Source: Acinetobacter larvae
Lineage (GTDB): Bacteria; Pseudomonadota; Gammaproteobacteria; Pseudomonadales; Moraxellaceae
Direction: 5' to 3'
NCBI RefSeq assembly: GCF_001704115.1
Contig: NZ_CP016895.1
Span: 2,046,001 to 2,110,000, forward strand
Length of the DNA: 64,000 bases
Position 1 is the stretch's first letter. Every line of letters starts with the position of its first letter. A program made the translations under genes and the position numbers. This document shows, piece by piece, positions 29,080-38,570 of this stretch. A model generated the notes under the pieces. That model had not been told where the DNA came from. It saw only the letters and a list, made by a program, of their open reading frames with translations, and did not search any database.

Positions 29080-30096
29080 ATGGATTCTTCACATTCTAAA
29101 ATGCAGACAGATCAATGCGCTAGCGATGATGCGCTAATGGAACAGGCTGCATTGTGGCTATTACAATTAGAAAGTGAAGACTGTACGGCGGCCACCCAAC
29201 AAGCGTGCTTGCAATGGCGGCAAGAAAACCCCAAACATGAACAAGTTTTTCAACAAATGCGCCAATCACTGGGGCAACTTCATCAACTGCGCCAGCAACA
29301 TAGTCAGATGATTCCGCATACCATCATTGAAGATGCCATCCAACAAAGTCAGACAGACCAGCGCTTTAAACGCTTACATCTCTTGAGTATAGCGGCAGTA
29401 TTCTGTGGTTTTGGCGTCCTTTGGCAATGCTTACCGATCAATTACTGGTTGGCAGATACCCGCTCAGACTATCAAAATTGGTCACAACAACAGCTACCAG
29501 ACCATTCTGATATTCAAATCAGTGGTAAATCGGCATATAACATTCAGTTTAATCAACAACAACGTGTGGTTGATTTAATCGATGGCAACATATTGGTCGA
29601 TGTTGCCAAAGACGCTCAACGCCCATTTATTATCCAAACACGCTTTGCGCACATTAAAGCATTAGGCACACGCTTTATTGTGCAACAACATGCACATGCA
29701 ACTATTTTGACCATGTTGGAGTCCACAACTGAAGTCACTACGACCACACCATCAGGTTTACAGCTTCAGCAGAAAATTCATGCGGGTGAACAAGTCATTA
29801 TTGATCATCAAGGTATACATCCTGTACAACACATTTCAGTTGAACTCGCCCACACCGCTTGGCAAAAACACATGCTCATGGTCGACTTAATGCCACTGGA
29901 TCAAGTACTTGCCATTTTGCAAAGTTACGACGCTGCTCGCTTTAAATATGATCCGGATCAACTCAAATCGATTAAAGTCACTGCAATGTTACCTTTAAAT
30001 GGTAGCGCGTTAGAATTATTACAACAAAGCTTAGATATACAGGTCGAACAAGACTTTTTAAAACGTAAACATATTTATCGCAAAGCAGCTCGCTAA
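29080..30096 (+). CDS. fecR: FecR-like transmembrane sensor / anti-sigma regulator
   Basis: 338 residues. The N-terminal cytoplasmic DUF4880 region has a conserved Trp pair (ALWLLQLESED and CLQWRQENPKHEQVF). One membrane helix lies at about 102-124. The periplasmic FecR domain holds GKSAYNIQFNQQQRVVDLIDG and FIIQTRFAHIKALGTRFIV. The C-terminal part is a secretin/TonB short N-terminal-like domain. FecR proteins bind the sigma factor and, when the receptor is occupied, release or activate it by periplasmic proteolysis. It is the middle gene of the fecI-fecR-receptor unit. Confidence 0.9.
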   Translation: MDSSHSKMQTDQCASDDALMEQAALWLLQLESEDCTAATQQACLQWRQENPKHEQVFQQMRQSLGQLHQLRQQHSQMIPHTIIEDAIQQSQTDQRFKRLHLLSIAAVFCGFGVLWQCLPINYWLADTRSDYQNWSQQQLPDHSDIQISGKSAYNIQFNQQQRVVDLIDGNILVDVAKDAQRPFIIQTRFAHIKALGTRFIVQQHAHATILTMLESTTEVTTTTPSGLQLQQKIHAGEQVIIDHQGIHPVQHISVELAHTAWQKHMLMVDLMPLDQVLAILQSYDAARFKYDPDQLKSIKVTAMLPLNGSALELLQQSLDIQVEQDFLKRKHIYRKAAR

Positions 30097-30203
30097 TTAC
30101 GCTAAAAATTTAAATTATTTTTGCGTGTTTTTACTTTTCAACCGACCTATAGATGAAAAATATTGCAACTTTCTATTTATCAATCTTTTGTCTGGTGAAA
30201 ATA

Positions 30204-32711
30204 ATGGCGTTCTATCACAAGCGACACAAAAAAATCACACTGAAACCCATCGTTATATCGTTACAGATGGTGTTATGTGCGGGGTTATATACCACACAGA
30301 GTGCTGTATTTGCGGCACAACACATGCAGCGCAGTCATTATAAAATAGCTGCAGCCAACCTGAACCAAGTCCTCAACCTCTTCGCAGCACAATCAGGCAT
30401 TGCTATTGCGATGGATGGTGCACAATTAGCGCACTATAAAAGTGCTGGTTTACATGGGTCTTATAGCGTGCCAGAGGGTTTTAATACGTTATTGGCCAAT
30501 ACTGCTTTTCAGGCACAACAAACTGCGCAAGGTTATATTATCGTCAAAAAAGCGCAACAGCCAAATACAAGCGCCCAAGCCGTCACTCAACTCCCGCCTG
30601 AAGCTGCCGCAGTCGATGCTGAAACAACCGTAGCAGAACTGGCTGTGATCGAATTACAAGCACAACAAGATACCACCAAAACCGAAGGTCGGAATTCCTA
30701 TACCACGGGGCAAATGAATACTGCGACAAAACTGAAGCTATCGATGCGCGAAACGCCACAGTCTGTAAGCGTACTGACACGTCAGCAAATTGATGATTTA
30801 GCACTGACCACATTGGATGATGCCGCGCAGAATGTCACCGGTTTGGTTATGCAAAAAGGCTACTATACCGGTGACTCAGGCAGTATTAGTGCCCGTGGTT
30901 TCCCCCTGTCTAATATCTTGATCGATGGTGTGCCGATGACCTTGGGCGCAAATGGCACATTTAATGGCGATAATGATGCCTTAGATATTTATGATCGTGT
31001 TGAAGTGGTCCGTGGTGCAACAGGTTTGACAACCGGTGTAGGTACACCATCTGCCAGTATCAATCTTGTGCGTAAACGCCCCACCACCCAAGCACAAGGA
31101 GCCGCGACCATAAGTCTAGGAAGTTGGCAAAACTATAAAACCAGTCTTGATTATGCCGGACCGCTCAATCGCTCAGGTGCCTTACGTGCGAGAACGGTTG
31201 TTTCAGCACAAGATCGTAATGAGTTCTACGACCAAGCTGATGCGAAAAATTATCAGTTTTACGGTATTGTAGAAGCAGACCTCAGCCCACAGTTACTTGC
31301 CACATTGGGTGTGCATTATCGCAAAGTCGATAATCATGGTGGTTCACAAAATTTACCCAATATCAGCAATGGCGAGCTTTTACAATTCACCCCCACAAGC
31401 AATCTTTCGAATGCTTTCGATTATTGGAAGCAAGAGGATCTATCTGTTTTTTCTGAGCTTCTTTATAAGATCAATGAAGATTGGAACCTTAAGTTCTCCA
31501 GCCTTTGGAAACGCCCACAACAAGATCTATTATTTACCAGTTTACAAGCTGCTTCTACCCAACAACCTTGGCGACAACATAGCCAAGCCTACCAATTAGA
31601 TAATACTGCAGACAGCTATGATTTGGCTGTTGATGGGCACTATCAACTGTTACAACGCAAACACGACATTATGTTTGGGCTGAGCCATCGTGAAAAACAT
31701 AATAAAAACTGGGGAGGTTGGGCAGATTATGCTTGGACAAACCAAGCACCTGCCATTGATCTTTCACATTGGGATGCTTGGCAAGTCACCAGACCAGAAA
31801 TCGATATGGATTTATGGAATATCGACAACAAAACCAATCAACAAGGTATTTATGCTGCGACACGGCTAAACTTGGCGGACCCACTGAAAATTATTTTGGG
31901 TTCCCGTTGGAGTTGGTATAGCAGTAAAAACCTACGCAACAATAGCCGTTATGAACAAAAGGCTGAGTTTACGCCCTATTTAGGGATCATCTATGATCTC
32001 AATCCGCAACATTCTGTCTATGCCAGTTGGACTGAAATATTTGAACCGCAAAGTGCGGTTGACCGTTATGGTGAACAATTGCAACCCATTACCGGTGTTA
32101 ACTATGAAATTGGTCTAAAAGGTGAATATTTTGATGGTCAACTCAATGCCAGCATTGCAGGCTTCTTGGTACAACAACAAAACCGCTCCATCAGTGATTT
32201 AGAGGGACCTAATCCCTGTCCAGGTAACACGCAAGGTTACTGTTCTAGAGCATCTGGTGAAGTGGAAAGTAAAGGTTTTGAGCTTGAGCTAAATGGTGCA
32301 TTAACTGAGTATTGGCAGTTATCGGCAGGCTATACCTATGTCAACACCGAATATAGTAAGGACAGCAATGCTGAAAATGTAGGTAAAATATTTAATCCAA
32401 GTCTCCCGAAGCAGCAATTTAAACTCTCAACGCAATATCAACTTCCAGCTCAATTTAACCAATGGCGAGTCGGTGGCAGTATTTATGCACAAAATGCAAC
32501 TTCATCAAGTGATGATCCTCATATACGCCAAGCTGGCTATGCGTTGGTTTCGTTATATAGCAACTATGCTGTCAATAAAGACCTCAATCTGCAATTCAAT
32601 CTAAATAACCTATTGAACAAAAATTACTATACCAGTTTAGGTTGGAATAGTGGCGGAACTGCTTTTGGCGCAACGCGAAATTTTATGATCACTGCAAAAT
32701 ATAAATTTTAA
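30204..32711 (+). CDS. TonB-dependent ferric-siderophore receptor with signalling domain
   Basis: Outer-membrane transporter, 835 residues from the ATG at 30204; the frame is open from an ATG at 30153, but the later start gives a normal signal peptide ending near SAVFA. Next is an STN signalling domain (about 45-105) that contacts FecR, then TEGRNSYTTGQMNTATKLKL and METPQSVSVLTR-like plug sequence, the plug motif RGFPLSNILIDG, and a 22-strand barrel ending in a terminal Phe. The FpvA/FhuE/FoxA class is the closest match, so a hydroxamate or similar siderophore is likely, but the ligand cannot be read from sequence. It sits directly behind fecI-fecR. Confidence 0.92.
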   Translation: MAFYHKRHKKITLKPIVISLQMVLCAGLYTTQSAVFAAQHMQRSHYKIAAANLNQVLNLFAAQSGIAIAMDGAQLAHYKSAGLHGSYSVPEGFNTLLANTAFQAQQTAQGYIIVKKAQQPNTSAQAVTQLPPEAAAVDAETTVAELAVIELQAQQDTTKTEGRNSYTTGQMNTATKLKLSMRETPQSVSVLTRQQIDDLALTTLDDAAQNVTGLVMQKGYYTGDSGSISARGFPLSNILIDGVPMTLGANGTFNGDNDALDIYDRVEVVRGATGLTTGVGTPSASINLVRKRPTTQAQGAATISLGSWQNYKTSLDYAGPLNRSGALRARTVVSAQDRNEFYDQADAKNYQFYGIVEADLSPQLLATLGVHYRKVDNHGGSQNLPNISNGELLQFTPTSNLSNAFDYWKQEDLSVFSELLYKINEDWNLKFSSLWKRPQQDLLFTSLQAASTQQPWRQHSQAYQLDNTADSYDLAVDGHYQLLQRKHDIMFGLSHREKHNKNWGGWADYAWTNQAPAIDLSHWDAWQVTRPEIDMDLWNIDNKTNQQGIYAATRLNLADPLKIILGSRWSWYSSKNLRNNSRYEQKAEFTPYLGIIYDLNPQHSVYASWTEIFEPQSAVDRYGEQLQPITGVNYEIGLKGEYFDGQLNASIAGFLVQQQNRSISDLEGPNPCPGNTQGYCSRASGEVESKGFELELNGALTEYWQLSAGYTYVNTEYSKDSNAENVGKIFNPSLPKQQFKLSTQYQLPAQFNQWRVGGSIYAQNATSSSDDPHIRQAGYALVSLYSNYAVNKDLNLQFNLNNLLNKNYYTSLGWNSGGTAFGATRNFMITAKYKF

Positions 32712-32959
32712 ATAAAAGAGCTCGAATATTGCTGTGGCAATAATTCAATTGATTCGCGATATTTACAGTGGTGAATAAACTCAGCCAGGTCCAACAACAA
32801 AGAAATCAGGAGATGATCGATTGGTACTGTTGTTGCGCTTGGCTTAAAATCATATCGGCTTGTTGATATTCTATTGCACAGTATAAATCTACTGCAAGAC
32901 AGATTTCTCCTGCAAAGACAGAAATAACTTTCGCATACAACAACCATGAAATTTGTCAT
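32708..32959 (-). pseudogene. Possible frameshifted gene remnant
   Basis: On the minus strand, the frame from 32943 to 32806 reads AKVISVFAGEICLAVDLYCA and continues for a total of about 45 coding-like codons, then stops. A second frame continues over the same junction to 32708 with LLLDLAEFIHHCKYRESIEL. Joined by a one-base shift near 32805-32820, they would give one small acidic, helical protein. No start codon better than TTG is visible. I do not recognise the family. It could also be chance in AT-rich spacer DNA. Confidence 0.3.
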
Positions 32960-33083
32960 TATTTTAAAGTAATATAAATTATTAAATTAAGTTTTATTTA
33001 TTGTTAATTATGTCAATTTTTATTGACGAACTGTGGTGTGTATCTAATACTCACTGCCCTCTCCATTCTTTTAAATACTAAAA

Positions 33084-34277
33084 ATGTCCGTGTATGATGC
33101 TTTGAAAAAAAAACTAATACCGCGTAAACGCTTAATGATGATGATCATTATAATATTGCTCGTCATTTTTATGGCATATCAATTCTTAAAATCTTCTCCA
33201 AAGCAAATCGCAGAAGAAGGTCCAGCTGCGCAAAGTAGCAAGGCTGTCTTGAGTGTAAATACCGTTCGACCAGAACGGCAAAATTGGCCGCAGCAGTTCA
33301 ATGCCAACGGTAACGTTGCGGCTTGGCAAGAAGTTGTTATTGGGAGTGAGCTTTCCGGACAACGCATTACCAAAGTTATGGTGAATGTTGGAGATCACGT
33401 GCGTAAAGGGCAACTACTTGCCGAGATCAATAGTGATAGCATTCGTGCAGAGCTGGCATCAGCACAAGCCAATGCAGCGGAAGCTCAGGCAGTATTGGCT
33501 GAGGCAAAAGCGAATCTGACTCGTATTCAACAACTTAAAGATACTGGTGCGATTTCAAAACAAGAAGCCAACCAATATCTGACCACCACGCAAACTGCTC
33601 AAGCCAAGCTTGATGCTGCAAAAGCACAAATCAATAGCCAAAAAATTCGCCTGCAGCAAACCCAAATTATTGCATCTGATCAAGGGGTGATTTCTGCACG
33701 GACGGCAACTGTTGGCTCCTTGGCGCAAGCGGGACAAGAGATGTTTCGATTGATTCGCGATAATCGCTTGGAATGGCAAGCAGAAGTGACTTCAACTGAT
33801 TTATATCAATTAAAACCAGGTATGTCAGTTAAGGTTATTCCACCTGATCCCAATCAAGCTGCAATTAAAGCAACTGTTCGTATGTTGCCTCCTGCCATTG
33901 ATCCGCAAAATCGCTATGGTCTGGTCTATGTCGATCTGCCCCCTAATAATGCGTTACGTATGGGTATGTATGTCAAAGGTGAGTTTGATTTAGGCGACAA
34001 AATGGCAATCACTGTACCGCAAAGTGCGATTTTAATGCGTGATGGCTTTAGCTATGTCTTTATTATTAGTCCAGATAAGCACATTCGCCAACAAAAAGTT
34101 AGTATTGGGCGACGTCTCAATGATCGTGTTGAAGTTCTCGATCTTGCCAATGCCGATAATGTCAACTTAGTGGCTGCGGGTGTAGGATTCTTAGCAGATG
34201 GTGATTTGGTCAGTATCAGTAAAGCCATTCCCGACACGCCTTTAACCAAGCAACTGACGACGGAACAGGAGAAATAA
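33084..34277 (+). CDS. RND efflux periplasmic adaptor subunit
   Basis: 397-residue membrane fusion protein. One N-terminal membrane anchor (about residues 17-36) follows a basic start. The lipoyl and beta-barrel regions have VNVGDHVRKGQLLAEINSDS and GVISARTATVGSLAQAGQEM, and between them is an alpha-helical hairpin rich in Ala, Gln and Glu (about 115-180). It links an RND pump in the inner membrane to an outer-membrane channel. The pump gene begins 1 nt after the stop codon. No regulator or outer-membrane factor gene is next to the pair. Confidence 0.92.
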   Translation: MSVYDALKKKLIPRKRLMMMIIIILLVIFMAYQFLKSSPKQIAEEGPAAQSSKAVLSVNTVRPERQNWPQQFNANGNVAAWQEVVIGSELSGQRITKVMVNVGDHVRKGQLLAEINSDSIRAELASAQANAAEAQAVLAEAKANLTRIQQLKDTGAISKQEANQYLTTTQTAQAKLDAAKAQINSQKIRLQQTQIIASDQGVISARTATVGSLAQAGQEMFRLIRDNRLEWQAEVTSTDLYQLKPGMSVKVIPPDPNQAAIKATVRMLPPAIDPQNRYGLVYVDLPPNNALRMGMYVKGEFDLGDKMAITVPQSAILMRDGFSYVFIISPDKHIRQQKVSIGRRLNDRVEVLDLANADNVNLVAAGVGFLADGDLVSISKAIPDTPLTKQLTTEQEK

Positions 34278-34278
34278 T

Positions 34279-37200
34279 ATGAATTTCTCTGCTTGGTCTA
34301 TACGCAATCCTATTGCTGGTATTCTACTGTTTATCATGTTGGGCTTAGCGGGTCTAATGTGCTTTAAATGGATGAAAGTTCAGCAATTTCCAGATGTTGA
34401 ACTCCCCATGGTGACCATTGCTGCAGCCCTACCAGGTGCAGCACCACCGCAGCTTGAAACAGAAGTGGCGCGTAAAATTGAAAATTCACTTGCCAGTATT
34501 CAAGGTCTAAAAAATCAATATTCCACCATCAAAGATGGTGTGGTACAGATTACCGCCGAATTTCAACTAGAAAAACCAATCCAAGAAGCATTAGATGATG
34601 TCCGCAACGCCGTTGCACAAGTACGCTCTGATTTACCGCTAGACTTACGTGATCCGATTGTAAGTAAAGTCGATTTATCCAGCATGCCAGTCTTGACCTA
34701 TACCATACAATCCCCTCAGATGGATGAAGAGGCGCTATCATGGTTTGTCGACTATAATGTCGCGCGTGCCCTGCTGCAAGTCAAAGGGGTTGGTGCCGTC
34801 TCACGGGTCGGTGGCGTAACCCGCCAAGTCAATGTTGAACTTGATCCAGAAAAATTACTGGCATTGAATGCAACAGCAGCAGATGTAACACAGCAATTAC
34901 GTTTAGTACAACAAGAAACATCAGGTGGTCAAACTAAAATTGGTGGTAGTGAACAATCTATTCGCACCATTGCAACAGTAAAAACTGCGGCTGAAATTGC
35001 CGCAATGGATATTCCCCTAAGCAATGGCAAACGGATACGTCTAGATCAAGTTGCCACCGTGCGTGATGGTATAGCTGAACGACGCAGTGCGGCTTTATTG
35101 AATGGTCAGCCTGCAATTGGTTTTGAAATTTCACGTAGTAAGGGTGCTAGTGAGGTCGAAGTCGCGCAAGGGATCGAGCAAGCACTGCAAAAACTCAAAC
35201 TGGCACATCCAGATATTCAACTCACTGAAGCCTTTAACTTTGTCAATCCTGTGATTGATAACTATGAGGGTTCAATTGCTTTACTCTATGAAGGCGCCAT
35301 TTTAGCCATTTTAGTGGTTTGGTTATTTCTACGTGACTGGCGTGCAACACTGATTGCAGCCATTGCCCTACCGCTCTCAATTTTACCGGCATTGATTGGC
35401 ATGTATTATTTGGACTTTAGTCTGAATATGATCACGCTTTTAGCATTGTCGTTGGTGGTCGGAATTTTAGTCGATGACGCCATCGTAGAGATAGAAAATA
35501 TTATTCGGCATTTACGAATGGGTAAAAGTCCCTATCAAGCAGCCATGGAAGCTGCGGATGAAATTGGTTTGGCCGTGATTGCGACCACCTTCACCCTGAT
35601 TGCGGTTTTTCTACCGACCGCTTTTATGAGCGGTATTAATGGTCGTTTCTTTGCCCAATTTGGCTGGACTGCATCTTTGGCAATTTTTGCATCGTTATTG
35701 GTTGCACGTTTATTGACCCCAATGATGTCAGCTTATATCTTAAAGCCTTGGGTGAAATCATCAAAAGAGCTGGAAACCAGCGCTGTCGAACAACAGAAAT
35801 TTGATCCATCAGAACAACATGATGTAACACATCTTGATCATGGTGCAGGAAGCCAGCAATTGGCAGCAGAACGTGCACAGGACGGTGCGATCATGCAAAA
35901 ATATATGCAATGGGTAAGCTGGTGCTTAAACCATCGCTGGTTAACTGTTTTTGCAGCTTTTGTGTTTTTTATAGGTTCGTTGATTCTTATTCCTTTGGTT
36001 CCAACAGAATTTCTACCGGCTGAAGATACTGGACAAACACAAGTCAATATCGGGCTACCACCGGGAACACAATTTCCAGAAACACTGAAAGCCGCTGAAT
36101 ATGCCCGTCAGCTGATTAAAGATAATCCCAATATTAAAAGCATTTACACCACAATTGGTGCAGGAACCGCAGGAACGAATGATATCTTTGCTGGCGGGAT
36201 TGCCAGTGAACCACGTAAAGCAACGTTGACGATTCAATTGTTAAACCGTTCAGAACGCTCTGAAAGTTTAAAAGATATTGAAAGTGAGTTTCGTGATCGC
36301 TTAGCTGTTATACCCGGTGCGCGTATTGAAGTGGGCAATGCCGGTGCGAATAATCAATACCAATTGTCGCTTTCTGGTGATGATCCAGAAATATTAGTCC
36401 AGACCGCACAACAGTTAGAAAGAGAAATGCGTAGCATTCCAAATGTCGGTGCAGTTCTTTCTAGTACAGCATTGATTCGACCAGAATTAGTGGTACGCCC
36501 AGACTTTGCCAAAGCTGCAGATTTAGGCATCACCACACAAAGTATTGCCGATACATTACGCATAGCTACTGCTGGCGATTTTGATCAGAACCTTGCCAAA
36601 TTAAATTTATCACAACGCCAAGTCCCGATAGTGATTAAACTACCGCTTACCGCACGGCAAGACAGCGAACTGATCAAACGCTTAATGATACCGGGTAGTA
36701 AGGGGGCTGTAATGCTGGGCAGTATTGCCAGCATCGACATCGAAGGCGGACCGTCACAAATTGATCGCTTCAATCGCTTACGTAATATCCACTTTAGCAT
36801 TGAATTAAATAATCAATCACTTGGCGATGTAACCAATGCGGTTGAGCAACTTCCGATCATGCAAAAACTACCGCCTGGTATAAAACGTACAGATGTAGGT
36901 GATACTGAGGCGATGTTAGAGTTATTTGCAAGTTTCGGTTTGGCTATGTTGACAGGAATACTTTGTATCTATGTTGTTTTAGTCCTGTTGTTTAAAGACT
37001 TTTTACAGCCTATCAGTATCTTAGTGGCTTTACCGCTGTCCTTAGGTGGCGCCTTTTTATTACTGCTTTTGGCTCAGAGTAATTTTTCTATGCCGAGTCT
37101 GATCGGCTTGATTATGTTAATGGGTATTGCCAGTAAAAACTCTATTCTACTGGTGGACTATGCCATTATGGCCCAAGAAAAGCATCACTATTCACGCTTC

Positions 37201-37467
37201 AATGCATTATTAGATGCTTGCCATAAACGCGCACGTCCAATTGTGATGACCACCTTGGCGATGGGTGCAGGTATGTTGCCAATCGCACTGGGATTTGGTA
37301 CAGATCCAAGTTTTAGAGCGCCCATGGCGATTGCCGTAATTGGTGGTTTGATCACCAGTACGTTATTGTCATTATTGGTGATTCCTGTGGTCTATACTGT
37401 TATTGATGATATCAAACAAAAGTTGCTGTCTTGCTTTAAAAAAGGAAAAGTTGTCAAGCAATCATAA
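34279..37467 (+). CDS. RND efflux pump permease (HAE1-like)
   Basis: 1062-residue proton-driven inner-membrane pump with 12 helices and two large periplasmic loops. The proton relay is present: the Asp pair in LVVGILVDDAIVEIENI (helix 4) and the lysine in MLMGIASKNSILLVDYA (helix 10). FLPTAFMSGINGRFFAQFGW is a further RND signature. An unusual polar stretch of about 45 residues (about 495-540, near SSKELETSAVEQQKFDPSEQ) lies in the cytoplasmic loop between the two halves. It is translationally coupled to the adaptor; an outer-membrane channel such as a TolC/AdeK-type protein must come from elsewhere. Substrate unknown. Confidence 0.93.
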   Translation: MNFSAWSIRNPIAGILLFIMLGLAGLMCFKWMKVQQFPDVELPMVTIAAALPGAAPPQLETEVARKIENSLASIQGLKNQYSTIKDGVVQITAEFQLEKPIQEALDDVRNAVAQVRSDLPLDLRDPIVSKVDLSSMPVLTYTIQSPQMDEEALSWFVDYNVARALLQVKGVGAVSRVGGVTRQVNVELDPEKLLALNATAADVTQQLRLVQQETSGGQTKIGGSEQSIRTIATVKTAAEIAAMDIPLSNGKRIRLDQVATVRDGIAERRSAALLNGQPAIGFEISRSKGASEVEVAQGIEQALQKLKLAHPDIQLTEAFNFVNPVIDNYEGSIALLYEGAILAILVVWLFLRDWRATLIAAIALPLSILPALIGMYYLDFSLNMITLLALSLVVGILVDDAIVEIENIIRHLRMGKSPYQAAMEAADEIGLAVIATTFTLIAVFLPTAFMSGINGRFFAQFGWTASLAIFASLLVARLLTPMMSAYILKPWVKSSKELETSAVEQQKFDPSEQHDVTHLDHGAGSQQLAAERAQDGAIMQKYMQWVSWCLNHRWLTVFAAFVFFIGSLILIPLVPTEFLPAEDTGQTQVNIGLPPGTQFPETLKAAEYARQLIKDNPNIKSIYTTIGAGTAGTNDIFAGGIASEPRKATLTIQLLNRSERSESLKDIESEFRDRLAVIPGARIEVGNAGANNQYQLSLSGDDPEILVQTAQQLEREMRSIPNVGAVLSSTALIRPELVVRPDFAKAADLGITTQSIADTLRIATAGDFDQNLAKLNLSQRQVPIVIKLPLTARQDSELIKRLMIPGSKGAVMLGSIASIDIEGGPSQIDRFNRLRNIHFSIELNNQSLGDVTNAVEQLPIMQKLPPGIKRTDVGDTEAMLELFASFGLAMLTGILCIYVVLVLLFKDFLQPISILVALPLSLGGAFLLLLLAQSNFSMPSLIGLIMLMGIASKNSILLVDYAIMAQEKHHYSRFNALLDACHKRARPIVMTTLAMGAGMLPIALGFGTDPSFRAPMAIAVIGGLITSTLLSLLVIPVVYTVIDDIKQKLLSCFKKGKVVKQS

Positions 37468-37797
37468 GCCTTTGCGTTAAGATCTAAAATGCACAAACAC
37501 GCTTTTTCTCAGTGCTTGTGCATTCACTAAAAACATCATGCCCAGCGGTTTACTATTTTTTCTATCAACTTTTTATATCAACTAAAATAAAATGCGCTGA
37601 CCATTCATTGCTTAAAACCAACCTTTAAATCTAGACAGGCTAATATTTTTATAAATAAATAATGGTCAGGCTATTCAATCACGATGTTCAACGCTTTTCT
37701 ATTGCCATCGCTGCTTTATATTTTATCCAACTTGCTAAACCTTGAATGCTTCATGCTATATTCAAGCGATTTCAGACTAAGTATTAAAACGTTTAGA
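37468..37797. other. Non-coding stretch with a hairpin and short direct repeats
   Basis: A 12-bp imperfect inverted repeat (37489-37500 and 37512-37523) lies 22 bases after the pump gene and lacks a T tract. Near 37557-37580 TTTTTCTATCAAC and TTTTTATATCAAC are adjacent 13-bp copies. At 37770-37810 a 20-bp segment (TTTAGACTAAGYATTAAACG with small differences) is present twice, the second copy overlapping the stop of the next minus-strand gene. No gene is seen. Confidence 0.5.
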
Positions 37798-38061
37798 CTA
37801 AGCATTAAACGCTTGCTCAGTCATTTCCCCCAAATAAGACAACGCATGTAATTTAAAATTTTCAATCTCTAAATCGGTATTTTGTTCAAGGACACGTTTT
37901 ATTAAATCCGTTCGAATGATTGCCAACATCGATTTATTTATATTTGTAGATGACAGTGAAAAAGTACCTTCAGCCATATGTTTTGATGAATTTCTAGCGT
38001 CTTCATATGTCGCATAAACCAAATACCAATGTTTCTTGTTAGTATGCATTTGAATGCCCAT
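37798..38061 (-). CDS. Small hypothetical protein
   Basis: 87 residues, soluble, mixed alpha/beta in appearance: KHWYLVYATYEDARNSSKHM, then SMLAIIRTDLIKRVLEQN and a helical C terminus. No signal peptide, membrane segment or recognised motif. A second ATG four codons in is possible. It is followed by a segment duplicated in the spacer downstream. The composition is coding-like, but no homologue is known to me. Confidence 0.55.
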   Translation of the reverse strand: MGIQMHTNKKHWYLVYATYEDARNSSKHMAEGTFSLSSTNINKSMLAIIRTDLIKRVLEQNTDLEIENFKLHALSYLGEMTEQAFNA

Positions 38062-38200
38062 CTGTGAAATTTAAATCGTTAATATAGCATCGCATTTTTT
38101 AAAAAATTGTTGCGACAATGTAGTTTAAAACGGCGATATTCTCAAAACATCGTGTATTTTTACAATACGATACACCGCGATATAGACTTGCGATGGCGCT

Positions 38201-38254
38201 TTTATATTTTCCCCTTGGGTTTATATTTTTCCCTAGGTTTATATTTCCTTTAAG
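38201..38254. repeat. Three degenerate 17-19 bp tandem repeats
   Basis: Adjacent copies begin at 38201, 38220 and 38238, each starting TTTATATTT followed by a C run and a purine-rich end. They lie between two small minus-strand genes and have no coding capacity. Confidence 0.6.
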
Positions 38255-38309
38255 TAAAGCCTAAAGACCACGCGCATTACCGTACTCGATCTTATGGGTA
38301 GATGTCTTC

Positions 38310-38513
38310 TTAAAAATTAAAATCGATATGTTCTACAATCGTCGTTACGATTTCTTTTCCACTTTCCACCACCAACTTGCCCGCATCCAAGACCAGCTCG
38401 ACAACATCAATCGGATCTGGATTGATTGCAGCAGTATAGTCACTGGTTTTTTCTTTATTTGCATCAAGTTGATCTTGCTGTTGCGCCAAGATTTCATTTT
38501 CTACATCATTCAT
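38310..38513 (-). CDS. Small acidic hypothetical protein
   Basis: 67 residues, acidic and predicted helical: NEILAQQQDQLDANKEK, then INPDPIDVVELVLDAGKLVV and a C-terminal SGKEIVTTIVEHIDFNF. No cysteines, signal peptide or membrane segment. It lies 57 nt downstream of the rnd gene on the same strand and could be cotranscribed with it. The AGGACATCT-like sequence upstream of the ATG gives a usable ribosome site. Function unknown. Confidence 0.6.
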   Translation of the reverse strand: MNDVENEILAQQQDQLDANKEKTSDYTAAINPDPIDVVELVLDAGKLVVESGKEIVTTIVEHIDFNF

Positions 38514-38570
38514 ATGAGATGTCCTTCATGCATTACTTTTAATCAATTTATGGCAATGTATCCTGTAAAA

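Noticed and set aside
37690..37760. Short minus-strand coding-like run (IQGLASWIKYKAAMAIEKR)
   Set aside because: Fewer than 20 codons, no start and no extension; not enough to call a remnant.
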